Under the pieces are notes generated by a model. It searched no databases, was not told the DNA's origin, and saw only the letters and a list, made by a program, of their open reading frames with translations. A DNA stretch of 64,000 nt, from assembly GCA_947095535.1 (NCBI GenBank), contig OX352772.1, forward strand, positions 256,413,497 to 256,477,496. The letters are read 5' to 3'. The translations under genes were made by a program, and so were the position numbers. The stretch is from Poecilobothrus nobilitatus. Its lineage: Eukaryota; Arthropoda; Insecta; Diptera; Dolichopodidae. Position 1 is the first letter of the stretch, and the number at the start of each line of letters is the position of its first letter. This document shows, in pieces, positions 1-11,160 of the stretch.

Positions 1-780
1 AAAATTTTTTGAAGTAATAAACAAAAATTAAAGCTTCAACATTATACTCTTATTTCTGTTAACAACTTTGTTTAATAATATAGGGTTACTTTATAATTGA
101 CAAAAGTGTTACTTGATTTTTTCAAATTTTCTAACAAATTTCTTTAACGAATTTTTTCCATTTTGTTTTACTCGATAATTTGAAATTGTTGAGGATATAA
201 TACGTAGTACATAAAAATGCAAATAAATAAACAACATAACGGTTGCTTGAAGAATTTTTATTTATATGATATTAATATATATACATACTTATATAATATC
301 ATGTTTATTTACATATCGTATATGTCACTAGTGAATGAATGATAAGAGTATAGATGTATTTATATAGCGCCGTATTTACATACATATATGTATTTTATTG
401 TACTTATAAGAAATTATTCTGTCAATGGAATATTTAAATATAATATAATATAATATTTAAAATTATATTTACTATTTTGTACTAAGTAAATTTAATATAC
501 ATTTACCGCTTAGTATTAAATGGTACTATAGAATATTTAAAAAGTTTTGGATTGATAATCGTTATGTGAAAGGTTAGAATCTGTTTTTGAAGAATATACA
601 TATAAACATATAGTTTGAATATATGTACAACCCATAGTTCTAGAAATTATAAAATTCACCCAAATTATTTTAAAATACTAAAATATTAAAAAAATAATAT
701 TGTAGGCAGAGTGGCTGTGAACATACTAACGGTTCGTACGGGTATCTAAGAGTTGACAAAGGCAACTGTATTCTTCCTCG
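1..780 (+). mobile_element. 3' part of a TACCC-type non-coding element, copy A
   Basis: This stretch is a direct repeat, nearly identical by eye, of 2615-3410, about 2.6 kb away. Both copies end in the same tail, a CGTACGG(G/A)TATC block followed by AGTTG-N7-CAACT and CTTCCTCG, then a T tract. The window begins inside the copy, so its left end is not seen. No reading frame of note is present. It is a non-coding, probably non-autonomous element; the superfamily is not recognised. Confidence 0.6.
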
Positions 781-954
781 TTTTTGTTTAGAAAAATTAA
801 CTATTTTAATTTTGTATGTAAATTATAAGTTAAAATAAGAAAAATTTGTAAAAGGAAAAAAAAAAGAAGCCGATAGCCAATACAATCATTATTGTATATA
901 ATTTAAATTATATAAATAAAAAAAATTAAAAATAATAATAAAAAGACTTCAGAG

Positions 955-1288
955 ACTTAATGCATAATAATTTTTTTTTTCTTAATTTTATTATAGTTTG
1001 GCTTATATTAAAAATTGAATATGTTGACATAAGTGTTACACATGAATTAGAAAAATTTATTAATGAAATTCCTACTTGTTTTTGAAGTTATGAAAACAGA
1101 TGCTATTCAAGATCCTCAATTAATTTTTATTTTTTTCATTATTTTTATTTCCTACAAACAATTAATACATAACTCTTAAGATTAAACAATTCAGTTATTA
1201 ATATAAAATAAAAATAGTAGATCATTCTGTTACTAAAAAGTAAGTGTCCAGTGATCTACATAATAGTTACTAAAATAAAATAATATGT
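955..1288. repeat. Rearranged copy of sequence next to the hAT relic
   Basis: Positions 1023-1288 are a direct copy of 8848-9113, with only a few differences by eye. The preceding stretch, about 955-1018, is an inverted copy of 7776-7846. The two source blocks lie about 1 kb apart around the hAT relic and are joined here in altered order and orientation. This is therefore a deletion/inversion derivative or part of a further element that also sits in the hAT. The open frame at 1329-1568 next to it is AT-rich and shows no recognisable domain. Confidence 0.55.
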
Positions 1289-1737
1289 TAATACTTATCA
1301 GGTAGGTATATCAGTCTACATACGTTCTTTGATAATTTATAATATCATTATCGTTAAATATATACATAAATGTGCAAATTTTCAAAATAATTTTATCAGT
1401 TTTTATTATTTAGATCGACATACAGCACTCAACGAAATTTTTGATGAAAATTACATCAATATAGTTTATATTTGTTGTAATAATACTAAACACAGGTTTA
1501 TAAAATTAACTTATGTTAAACACCGAATGTTAAATATTAAAGAAAAAAATAAATATTCAAAAAAATAGGTTGTCTTATTTTCAGAAAATTTTTGTAAAGT
1601 TTTATCGCACAGCCACTTATTTTTATTTTATTTTATTTTCAACAGAGCATTTAAAAAGTTATTGTTTAAAACTAGGTACTATTATTTTTTAGAGTGTGCA
1701 GTTAATTTAAGCAAGTTGGGTTTCATTTGTATAGTAC
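1289..1737. other. AT-rich spacer, nothing recognised
   Basis: About 450 bp of AT-rich sequence with A and T runs. No domain, RNA gene or clear repeat was recognised. A 79-codon open frame here is low in complexity and is not called as a gene. Confidence 0.4.
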
Positions 1738-1825
1738 TTTTTTTAATTCAAAAGTAATTCAAATAATTCAATGAATTACTTTTTTTAATTCAATAATAAT
1801 TCAAATAATTCAATCAATTACTTTT

Positions 1826-3410
1826 TATACCCGTACGATAGGATCGGGTATAATAAAATTACTCCTCCGTTTGTAACACCTCGAAATAAACGAGCTAGAT
1901 ATACCTTCAAAGGTATGGATCGGATCAGAAAAAAATTCTAAGACTTTTGAGCTATGTCCGTCCGTCCGTCCGTCCGTCAGCACGCTAACTCAAAAACTAA
2001 GAAAGCTAGAATCTTGAAATTTATACAAAACATTCTGGGAGTAATTTGTAGGTTCCCTATTTTTTTTGGTTGAGTTTGGACCAAGCCTTAGGGTAGCTCT
2101 CGAACACCTAACTTTTAGATCTCCACATGTTTTTTGCAATAGAGCTATGAAATTTTAACTACTGATAGATCTCACAAAAATATTAATTTTATTTTTAATA
2201 ACTTTTTTTGTAGCCCCACCCGTTACGGAGCTACAGCTCCCCAAAGGTTCAAAAAAGCTCTATATTTAAATTATTATAGCACAAGTTGTATAAGGTATAT
2301 CTTCATTTTGAAAACGGCAAACGATTACTACTTTTATTAGCTTTAAAAGTATATATACAATAAATATATATTTGTGGCATACGGTGTCTTAATTTACCGT
2401 TATGTGAAACTCAAATTTTACAAAATCCTTCAACCCTTCTATCTTCTAAACGGTTAAAATTAGAAACTTGAAATTTTGACAGAAGTTAGATCTTTGAAAA
2501 TAAGTATGAGTCATTTCAGAAATTTTTTTTGTATCACCCCCCGTTTAGAAGCTGTAAGGGGTCAAAAACTGAAAATTTCTTATTTTTAAACACATGTAAC
2601 TTGAACACCTGTTAACATTTTTTTGAAGCAATACACAAAAATTCAACTTCAACATTATACCAATTATACTCTTATTTCTGTTAACAACTTTTTTTAATAA
2701 TATAGGGTTACTTTATAATTGACGAAAGTGTTACTTGATTTTTTCAAATTTTCTAACAAATTTCTTCAACAAATTTTTTGCATTTGTTTTATTCGATAAT
2801 TTGAAATTGTTGAGGATATAATGCGTAGTACATAAAAATGTAAATAAATAAACAACATAACGGTTGCTTGAAGAATTTTTATTATTTATATGATATTAAT
2901 ATATATACATACTTACATAATATCATGTTTATTTACATATCGTATATGTCACTAGTGAATGAATGATAAGAGTATAGATGTATATTATATAGCGCCGTAT
3001 TTACATACATATATGTATTTTATTGTACTTATAAGAAATTATTCTGTCAATGGAATATTTAAATATAATATATTATAATATTTAAAATTATATTTACCGT
3101 CTTGTACTTAGTAAATTTAATATACATTTATCGCTTAGTATTAAATGGTACTATAGAATATTTGAAAAAGTTTTGGATTGATAATCGTTATGTGGAAGGT
3201 TAGAATCTGCTTTTGAAGAATGTACATATAAACATATAGTTTGAATATATGTACAACCCATAGTACTAGAAATTATAAAATTCACCCAAATTATTTTAAA
3301 ATACTAAAATATTAAAAAAATAATATTGTAAGCAGAGTGACAGGCTGTGAACATACTAACGGTTCGTACGGATATCTAAGAGTTGACAAAGGCAACTGTA
3401 TTCTTCCTCG
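1826..3410 (+). mobile_element. TACCC-type non-coding element, copy B, complete
   Basis: The element starts with ATACCCGTACGATAGGATCG and ends with CTTCCTCG, and lies in a T-rich stretch of the satellite arm (TTTTT on both sides). A short inverted terminal match is visible: TACCCGTACGA at the left against the reverse complement of CGTACGGATATC at the right. Near 1956-1977 it carries five GTCC units. Its interior (about 2040-2640) has phrase-like blocks, such as ACGGAGCTACAGC, ACCGTTATGTGAAA and CACCTGTTAAC, that recur in the modular elements at 5935-6530 and 19779-20570. No coding capacity is seen, so it is non-autonomous; the superfamily is unknown. Confidence 0.55.
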
Positions 3411-4045
3411 TTTTTAATTCAAAAGTAATTCAGATTTTAATTACATTAGTATTATTATTTATATGCGTTCATTATATGCTTTTATATTAACTCGTCAGTG
3501 TCGGTTTATATATTTATTTATTCATTTGTCATTCTGTCAAGCTTTCTCTTATGTTCGTAATATGTTCATAAAATTTCTAATTGTGTATGGTGTAGACATG
3601 AGCGTAGAGGTTATTACTGTAGCTTTAATTTTTATATCTTACCGAAGTAAAATGTGTACAGGCCTAACTTACAGGTGTTTAAATATAGAAAATTTTTAAT
3701 TTTTAAGCCCTAATATCTCATAAACAAGGAGTTGGTCCAAAAAAAAATTCTGAGCAAATTTACACTAATTCTAGTTCTTTCTGCTCTCAAAATATCATGT
3801 CCCTATCTAAAAGCGTTCCGGAGTTAAAAATAGTCAGAATTCCAGACTACAATAGTAGTACGTCTACACTACAATAAGTACAAAAGTAAGTACAATAGTA
3901 CAAAAATCTGCAACTTTAAAAACTCTTGATTTTACAATATGTATGTATTGTTTTAACTTATTTTTCTAAACAGTATTATTAAAACTAAAATTTTCTTACA
4001 AATTTCTTGTCACTTAGTTCTTCAATATTTAATAATTATCGTTAA

Positions 4046-5909
4046 GCAATTCAGTCGGCTATACCCAAATTATTTGAAAAACTTGTTACTGATAAAATTA
4101 CACCTATAATAGATCCTTATCTTAATCAAGAACAACATGGTTTTAGAAAAGGTCGTTCAACCAGCACCAACCTGATGGTTTTCACATCAGATATATTATC
4201 TTCTATTGAAAAAGGTCTTCAGGTAGACGCAATATATACAGATTTTAGTAAAGTATTTGACCGTATAAATCATGATATACTAAAAGATAAACTGGCAAAG
4301 CTAGGATTCAGTGGCTCCATATTAAAATGGATTAAGTCATATGTCACTGAAAGAGTACAATTTGTTAGATTTCAAGGTACTATATCTAAGCCCATTTCTG
4401 TCTACTCTGGGGTACCCCAAGGCAGTCACTTAGGACCACTTTTATTCAATATATATATAAGTGATCTTTCGATATTCTTATCAGGCGTTGCCCACCTTAC
4501 TTATGCTGATGATCTTAAGTTGTATCATGTAATTAAGAATGATACCGATTGCTGTTTTCTTCAATCAAAATTGAAGTGCTTAGAAAAATGGTGCTGTGAC
4601 AACATGCTAGATCTCAACATTAGTAAAGATCTAGATTTCACGGAAAAGATCCAAATTGATTCATAATTATTCCATACAAAACTGCAACCTAGAATGTGTG
4701 AATCATATTACAGATTTGGGAATGATTTTGGATAGCAAACTGAATTATAATCTTCACTATGAATCAATGTTATCAAAAGCTAACAAAATGCTAGGTTTTA
4801 TCAAAAGAAGAGCAAGAGAATTTAACAATAAGTTTATATTGCTCACTTGTACGCTCAGTTTTAGAATACGGTAGCATTATCTGGAATCCAGCCTTTCTTA
4901 TTCATAGTACAAGAATTGAATCAATCCAGAAGCAGTTCCTCCTCTTTTCTTTAAGACATCTACATAATCCCAGAGACTTTCATAACCTTCCATCATACAA
5001 TGAGAGGCTGCAGTTAGTCAATTTACTTAGTTTAAGTTCCCGTAGAATCTTACTATCTAACTGCTTTACATTTGATGTCTTATCCAATAAGATTAACGTC
5101 AATTTTATTAAAGGTAAAATCAAAGTCAACAATAATGTCAGGCCCACAAGATATACCAAATTCTTAATTGAAACAACACATAGAACTGAATATGGGAAAA
5201 ACGAACCCACAAACAGGTGTTGCATATTATTTAATCGATTCGACAACATTTTCTGTGACACAATTTCAAAAAATGCTTACAAATCTAAATTACACAACAT
5301 TCTTAAACAATCGTAAAACATTGACATAATTTATTTCTAATTGACATAATTTATTAACAATAATATTTCCTCTGTTTTTGTTTTTTTTGTTTTACATAAT
5401 TAACTAACTATAAACTCAAAGTAATAAAAATTTAGCATAAGTATTATGTGATAAAAAGAAGAAAACAAAAAAAAAAACCATATTAAAAGCATTGACTCAT
5501 TTTACATACATAAAATAAAAATAACTTTTGTCTTTATTCTACCTATCATAATTAATTTAATTTTAACGAAGTACAAAAAATTTATTGTATCATCTTACAT
5601 CTTTTTTTTTTAATAGTAAGACTAAGCTAAAGGCATAACTTAGCTTCTTTATATTGCTCTGAATGATTCATAATTCATACATTATAATTTTTAAATGTAT
5701 CTAAAAAAAAAAAAATGTAAAAAAAGAAAAAAAAGAGAGGAAACAAAAAAAAAAACTAAAAATAAATTGTAATTTTTTTTTGTAGTCTTAAGTCAGCAAA
5801 ATAATGTACTTTTTTTTTTTGTATTGTATTGTGTAATATTAATTTTAAGTTTAACTTTAAGAATTTTTGTAACGACCTTGCTTTGGTTCTAAATAAATAA
5901 ATAAATAAT
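4046..5909 (+). pseudogene. 5'-truncated non-LTR retrotransposon, reverse transcriptase and 3' end
   Basis: This is the 3' part of ORF2 of a Jockey/CR1-type non-LTR element, which copies its RNA at a nicked genomic target. The frame opens with an AIPKLFEKL block near 4056, then shows the RT blocks HGFRKGRST, DFSKVFDRINHD, GVPQGSHLGPLLF and the catalytic YADD (about 4500). Reading continues in a second frame at about 4656-4850 (DLGMILDSKLNYN, the thumb) and in a third to a stop near 5317 (VLEYGSIIWNP, then a basic C-terminal stretch), so at least two frameshifts are present. The endonuclease and ORF1 are missing. The 3' end is an AT-rich UTR closing in (TAAA)n at 5889-5909. It sits in the centre of the fold-back element. 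The exact clade is uncertain. Confidence 0.85.
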
Positions 5910-5934
5910 ACATACATTCATTCTACACGCTGTA

Positions 5935-6530
5935 AAAAATAAAAAATTTGATGCTTTTTAGCACAATTCCAAAAAAATTTTGAAAAAATATGCTTATTAG
6001 TTTCACTCTGTCCGTCCTTCCGTTCGTCTGTTTACAAAACTTCTACACCGTTAAAGATAGACAAAAAACTTTTTAACCATGGGTAGTTCTCATAAAAGAA
6101 ATAATGTTGTAGAACAACTTTTTCATGTAGCCCCATCCATTACGGAGCTACAGCCCCTCAAACTTTGAAAAAGCCCTATTTTTAAATGCATATATCTCAT
6201 GTTTTGCTTAAGATTTTTTTAATCTGAAAACGTCATTCGACAGCTATTTGTAAATTAATATCAAAATTATATAATTTTTTTAAATTTAGTATTTAAATTT
6301 ACCATTATGTGAAAACCAAATTTTGCATGAATTTTCAACCCTCATATTAACTTCGAAACGCTTTTAGATAGCGACATGAAATTTTGAGAGCAGAAAGAAC
6401 TAGAATTAGTATAAGTTTGCTCAGAATTTTTTTTTGGACCAACTCCTGTTTATGAGCTATTAGGGCTTAAAAATTGAAAATTTGCTATATTTAAACACCT
6501 ATGTAAGTTAAGCACCTGTACACATTTTAC
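5935..6530 (+). repeat. Modular GTCC-type non-coding repeat, diverged copy
   Basis: This block is homologous to 19779-20420 in the tandem unit. Shared landmarks are TTTAGCACA(A/T)TTCC, a TCCGTCC run near 6010, ACACCGTTAAAGATAGA, CATCCATTACGGAGCTACAGC and TAGAATTAGTATAAGTTTGC. It forms the inner part of the right fold-back arm and has no coding capacity. Confidence 0.6.
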
Positions 6531-6754
6531 TTCGGTAAGATATAAAAATTAAAGCTACAGTAATAACCTCTACGCTCATGTCTACACCATACACAATTAG
6601 AAATTTTATGAACATATTACGAACATAAGAGAAAGCTTGACGGAATGACAAATGAATTAATAAATATATAAACCGACACTGACGAGTTAATATAAAAGCA
6701 TATAATGAACGCATATAAATAATAATACTAATCTAATTAAAATCTAAATTACTT

Positions 6755-6895
6755 TTGAATTAAAAAAAGTAATTCATTGAATTATTTGAATTATTTTTGA
6801 ATTAAAAAAAGTAATTCATTGAATTATTTGAATTGCTTTTGAATTAAAAAAAGTAATTCATTGAATTACTTGAATTATTTTTGAATTATTTTTTT
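6755..6895. repeat. 42-bp AT-rich tandem repeat
   Basis: Repeat starts at 6757, 6799 and 6841 give a 42-bp period, with a unit of type GAATTAAAAAAAGTAATTC followed by ATTGAATTATTTGAATTA. The same unit in inverse orientation makes up 1738-1825, so it belongs to the fold-back arms. Confidence 0.8.
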
Positions 6896-6967
6896 AATTC
6901 AAAAGTAATTCAAAATAATTCAAAGTAATTCAAATAATTTGAATTATATTTGGTAATTCATTATATG

Positions 6968-7250
6968 TAATGCATTATTTTTTAATATAATGCATTATTT
7001 TAATGAATTAGTTTTAAAATATAATTAAAAATAATTATTTTAATGCAATATAAGAAAAAATAATGCATAATTTTAATGAATTAGTTTGGAAAAATAATTC
7101 AAAATAATTATTTTAATGCAATATAAGAAAAAATAATGCATTATTTTAATGAATTAGTTTGCAAAAATAATTCAAAATAATTATTTCAATGCATTATAAG
7201 AAAAAATATTGCATTATATCTAATTAATAATTACGAAAAATAATGCATTA
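6968..7250. repeat. 73-bp AT-rich tandem repeat
   Basis: TTAGTTT landmarks at 7008, 7081 and 7154 give a 73-bp period over three to four units rich in AATGCATTATTTTAATGAA. The array lies just inside the CAGAGATGGGAA-type terminus at the right end of the fold-back element, as subterminal repeats often do. Confidence 0.75.
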
Positions 7251-7263
7251 GTTCCCATCTCTG

Positions 7264-7874
7264 GTTGTAATTGACAGTACTAACAATTGTTATCACTACA
7301 CTTTCAGCACGCTCTCTTGGATTCTTTTATTAAAAAATAACATAAAAAAATGTCTTACTGATTTAATTATTGTTTTTTCTCAAATTTTTAATAAAATATA
7401 ATATGTAGGTGTGTAAGTGTATAATATATACAACAAATAAGTAATTATGAAACATATGAAACCGGGTAATTCATCTTATTAAAACATAATAATTGTCGTT
7501 GGCGTATAATTAATGCTATATATTTGGATACTTGTAGTAGCCGAATTGGGAGTTTATATTTCTATATTTTTAAAATTACATAAATTTTTAATCTTTTATC
7601 TTTTTTATTTATTTTTTTTTTGTGTATTCTTTTGTTTTACTTTTTGTTTTTTTAAATTAAGTAGTTCATTTATTATTTTATTAGATCAGGCAGCTTTGGT
7701 TAAGATGGTTACAACAAAAAATAAATGTACAGTTATATACATAAGTTTTATATATACATAATAATTAACAATTCAATTTTTAATATAAACCAAACTATAA
7801 TAAAATTAAGAAAAAAAAAATTATTATGCATTATTGAATACAATATTTTAATTACTCCGAAAATTAAAATGGGT
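7264..7874. other. AT-rich spacer between fold-back element and hAT relic
   Basis: About 600 bp of AT-rich DNA. A T-rich run at 7590-7660 opens a hydrophobic frame (7513-7761) that I regard as low-complexity chance. The block 7776-7846 reappears inverted at about 955-1018. The 5' terminus of the hAT element was looked for here and not found. Confidence 0.4.
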
Positions 7875-8910
7875 CGCACTTGAAGAGATGGATACGTGTA
7901 TTTCTCTAGGGTAAATGAAAGTGAATCTAAGTGCAAAGAATGTGATGATGTGCTAAAAGGATGCCACTAAGGTAATCTACTGAAACATATGCAAACAAAG
8001 CATACCCATGTTCTGCAGAATTATGGGGGTACTACACGAGATGATTATGAAAATTTACGTACTCTAGATATGAAACGACGTAACTACGTATGAATCGACG
8101 TACTCTACATATGAATCGACGTAAAACAAATGTTTTACAAATTACTAAAACTAGAGCTATCAATGCTCTTGTCAATTTTATTTGTAAAGATGAAGCTCCG
8201 TTCAGATATTTGGATTAACATCAAACATAACATCAATCAATTCTGATAATATGAAAAAAAAGGATTTGGTATAAATATACAATTAATTTTAAAAGACAAG
8301 TTATTTATAAAAACATTAGCAATGGTAGTGTTAGAATCTCGTTAAACCGCATTTCATCTTGAAGAAAAAGTGGAGGAAACACTAACTAAGTATAATTTTT
8401 CATAATGTTGTAAAATATTTGAAAATATTTACCTTTTTTATACAAATTGTAGATACGAAGCATCTTTAAGTCAGATTCTCAGTATAACGACAGATAATGG
8501 GCGAAACATGACTGCTGCAACCGAATTGTTAAGTTCTGAATTAATTAGTTTGGATGAAAATGACGATGAATATCATAATAATGAAAATTATTATTGAATT
8601 AAGTGAATATATCCCTTCCATAAGATGTGCAGCTCATACTATACATTTGACAGTGGAAGATGTACTTAAATTACACAATGTCAGCGACAAAGTTAAACAC
8701 TGCCGTCGCATTGTGAAGCGGTTACGTACTCCAACTTATCGTCAACTACTTCGAGAACGAGGTATGAAAAACTCTATGCTAGGTATCAAGAACCGTTGGA
8801 GTTCTACCTATTTAATGCTTCCATCTTTATCTGTTGTTTATTCATATGTTGACATAGGTATTACACATGAATTAGAAAAATTTATTAATGAAATTCCTAC
8901 TTGTTTTTGA
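7875..8910 (+). pseudogene. hAT transposase relic: BED finger and first catalytic part
   Basis: hAT transposases cut and paste DNA with an RNase-H-like DDE fold. Near 7885-8015 a BED-type zinc finger can be read (C-x2-C, then H-x4-H), broken by one stop codon. At 8452-8910 the RNase-H-like part follows in two frames: SITTDNGRNM with the first acidic residue, then RCAAHTIHLTV, RRIVKRLRTP and NRWSSTYLML, all typical hAT blocks. Between them (8020-8450) the sequence is decayed and carries a roughly 20-bp repeat containing GAATCGACGTA. Stops and frameshifts make it non-functional. The gene continues beyond insertions at 10321-10461, 10820-10975 and 17579-17800. Confidence 0.85.
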
Positions 8911-9369
8911 ACTTATGAAAACAGATGCAATTCAAGATCCTCAATTAATTTTTTTTTTTTTCATTATTTTTATTTCCTACAAACAATTAATACATAACTA
9001 TTAAGATTAAACAATTCAGTTATTAATATAAAATAAAAATAGTAGATCATTCTGTTACTAAAAAGTAAGTGTCCAGTGATCTACATAATAGTTACTAAAA
9101 TAAAATAATATGCTGGGGTAAACAGAGATTGAAATTACTATTATATATGTATATGATTAGTTAAAAAAATTTAATTGAGTATTTATAGATCTATGTAATG
9201 TTGAAAATTAATTTACAAAGTATAAAGCAAGAGAAAATAAAAAAACTAACAATGTAAGTTAATATAAAAAAAGTAGAATAAAAAAAAAAAGAATATGAGA
9301 ACAAAAAACTGATTCCTATACAAACACTTCTAAACATTTTTTTGAATTAACCGAATCAAATTGGATGAG

Positions 9370-10250
9370 TCAAGATATAATTTTTGATAAAAATTGCGAT
9401 AGAACTCTAATATTTCTAGTATTCCCTGGAAATCTTTTAAATATTTTTGGTGCAATAATACTATAAAAATGGAAAAAATGGTTCCTACAGGAACGAGGGA
9501 TATCTACAAGATTGCTATTATTTATTTTTAAATTATAGTGGAGAGTGCCTCTAGTAACTCGGTATCCAGATCTAATGAAAAATACCTTTAAAGTTCTGTA
9601 GAAATACATATTTCTTACAGAAAGAATACCAGATATAAAAAAAAGATTATGAGTATGTGTATATCTATTCTTTTTATATACCACTCTAATAGCGTATTTT
9701 TGTGATGTAGCAAGAGACCGAATTTTGTTATAATAAGCTCCACCCCAACATGTAATCTCATATTGGAATTTGGAATGATAAAGAGTATAGTAAAACATCA
9801 AACAAACCTTTGTCGAACTATATAAACTAACTTGATATAATTGGCGGATGACATTGCTAAAGTATTTTTTAAGATACGAAATGTGATCAAACCATGATAT
9901 TTTGGAATCAATAATTAGACCTAAATATTTGAACGTGACCACATTTTCTATTTTAAAACAATTTGTATCACACAATGAGATAATGCTATTCGTTGTATTC
10001 ATACTCCTAGACCCAAACAAAATTGTTTAAACAACATGGACAGTGGTAATTAATAGTATGTTTAAAGAAGAAGAATTGTAGATATTAAAAGTTATATATT
10101 TGGTTTTAGAGCTTATTATAAGTTTGTGTTTAGCGAACCAATGACTTAGAATATTTAAGTCATGGTTAATATTTTCGGCAGTTTCATTATGATTAGAGAT
10201 GGTATAAGTAAAAGCTATATCATATGCGAATGCTATGGGCTTACTCTTAA
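9370..10250 (-). pseudogene. 5'-truncated non-LTR reverse transcriptase inside the hAT relic
   Basis: On the minus strand a 216-codon frame (10020-9370) carries the thumb and C-terminal region of a non-LTR ORF2: VTFKYLGLIIDSKISWFDH, an HSKFQYEITCWGG block and a basic tail. Upstream, about 10250-10020, the palm can still be followed in a decayed form, with AYDIA where the catalytic YADD would be expected. A stop separates the two parts. It is a dead, 5'-truncated copy of a family different from the copies at 4046 and 23202. It separates two hAT coding blocks (8910 and 10321), so it inserted into the hAT. A clean poly-A tail and target duplication were not identified. Confidence 0.75.
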
Positions 10251-10320
10251 ATTATTTGAGTTTATATAAATTAGAAATTAGAATAATATTAGGAGATTTT
10301 TACTAACTAGGGAAGGAACT

Positions 10321-10975
10321 TAAATTAAAAATGGAAGCATTTTCAAATGAGGACGTGGAATTAAGCAGAGAACTATTAAGGTACTTAAATGAAAGAGAAA
10401 CTCTTTTGAAAAGTTCTTATGTTTTATTGACTGCATTATATCTAGATCCCAGGTTTGCTTAAAATATTGTATAATTTTCTGTAAATACATTATAGTGAAA
10501 ATCAATATTTCTTAAAATAGATTTCACCGTCTTATTGCTTCCAAACCTGAAGGAATAGAAGGAAGGCTATCAAAGATATAGATATAGAAGGAAAGCTATC
10601 AAATATCTGAAATCAGTGGCAAGCAAAATTCATCATCTGGTATGTTTGCTACAAATTGTATTTCAGATTTCATAACAATATCTATTAATATATAAAATTC
10701 TTTGTCTAAAAAAAGAAAATGATCATACTTTGACCAGAAATGAAAGTGTGTATTTTATTGCATATGCTTAAATATTCCTTATTGCTACATTGATTCAAAA
10801 TTATATTTCTTAGACTACAAATGACGATTCAGTACGACTTCTGAATATAGACGAGTCAACCTCTGATTCCTTATTGGAATAATTTTTAAATTCCTCTTTT
10901 GAAGTAGCAATAAGGGAAACAGAAGAAGCATGTGCTCCAGAAATGCAGGAATATTTCCGGGCAATTGATCTTTTT
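10321..10975 (+). pseudogene. hAT transposase relic: middle part
   Basis: The hAT reading continues after the non-LTR insertion. Positions 10330-10461 encode a stretch ending in LLTALYLDPRFA, a conserved hAT block. A decayed section follows with a local duplication around AGAAGGAAAGCTATCAAA. From 10820 to 10975 a second readable part ends in QEYFRAIDLFHF with one stop. The last codons (CAC TTT, 10976-10981) are the left copy of the Polinton target duplication. The continuation lies at 17579 on the far side of the Polinton. Confidence 0.8.
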
Positions 10976-10981
10976 CACTTT
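10976..10981. repeat. Polinton target-site duplication, left
   Basis: CACTTT immediately precedes the AGTAGATA terminus. The matching copy is at 17579-17584. Removing the Polinton and one copy rejoins the hAT reading frame without a shift. Confidence 0.85.
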
Positions 10982-11160
10982 AGTAGATAGGATATGGTGA
11001 CTCCGGCCCACTTTTGGCAGGTGTCGTGACGTCGCAAGATTTTGACAGTCGTTATTTTGAATGCAATAGCGGTTATTTTGAATATGTATAAAATATTGCA
11101 TAATTTTAGGAGGATTTATTTTATGTCTATTATGGTTGTAGACAGTTATACTATAAAAGT
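10982..11160 (+). repeat. Polinton left terminal inverted repeat
   Basis: Aligns with the reverse complement of 17404-17578. Shared blocks are AGTAGATA, TATGGTGA(C/T)TCC, AGATTTTGACAG, TTATTTTGAATGCAAT and TCTATTATGGTTGTAGACAG, with small indels between them. By eye about three quarters of positions match, which points to an old insertion. Confidence 0.85.

Larger units (their letters stand above)
1738..7263. mobile_element. Fold-back type element with long inverted arms, invaded by others
   Basis: Long inverted arms are visible. The left arm consists of an AATTCAAAAGTAATTC-type satellite at 1738-1825 continuing at 3411-3822; the right arm is about 6345-6895 on the opposite strand. The arms match closely by eye over more than 400 bp, and the same reading frame can be read on + at 3463-3699 and on - at 6508-6714. 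The right end closes with CCCATCTCTG near 7254-7263, which on the other strand reads CAGAGATGGGAACTAATGC, a hAT-like non-autonomous terminus. The left arm is split by the element at 1826-3410 and the centre holds a truncated reverse transcriptase. The left terminus was not found, so the left limit is approximate. Confidence 0.5.

Noticed and set aside
730..3410. Helitron 3' end because of AGTTG-N7-CAACT near an element end
   Set aside because: No CTRR terminus follows the hairpin at the shared end (CTTCCTCG) and no TC start was seen, so the Helitron call is not supported.
3463..6714. Two nearly identical frames of 78 and 68 codons on opposite strands
   Set aside because: They lie in the two arms of the fold-back element, are AT-rich and hydrophobic and have no known motif. 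They reflect the inverted repeat.
7513..7761. 82-codon hydrophobic frame, possible membrane protein
   Set aside because: It is produced by a T-rich run (7590-7660) and lacks any conserved pattern.
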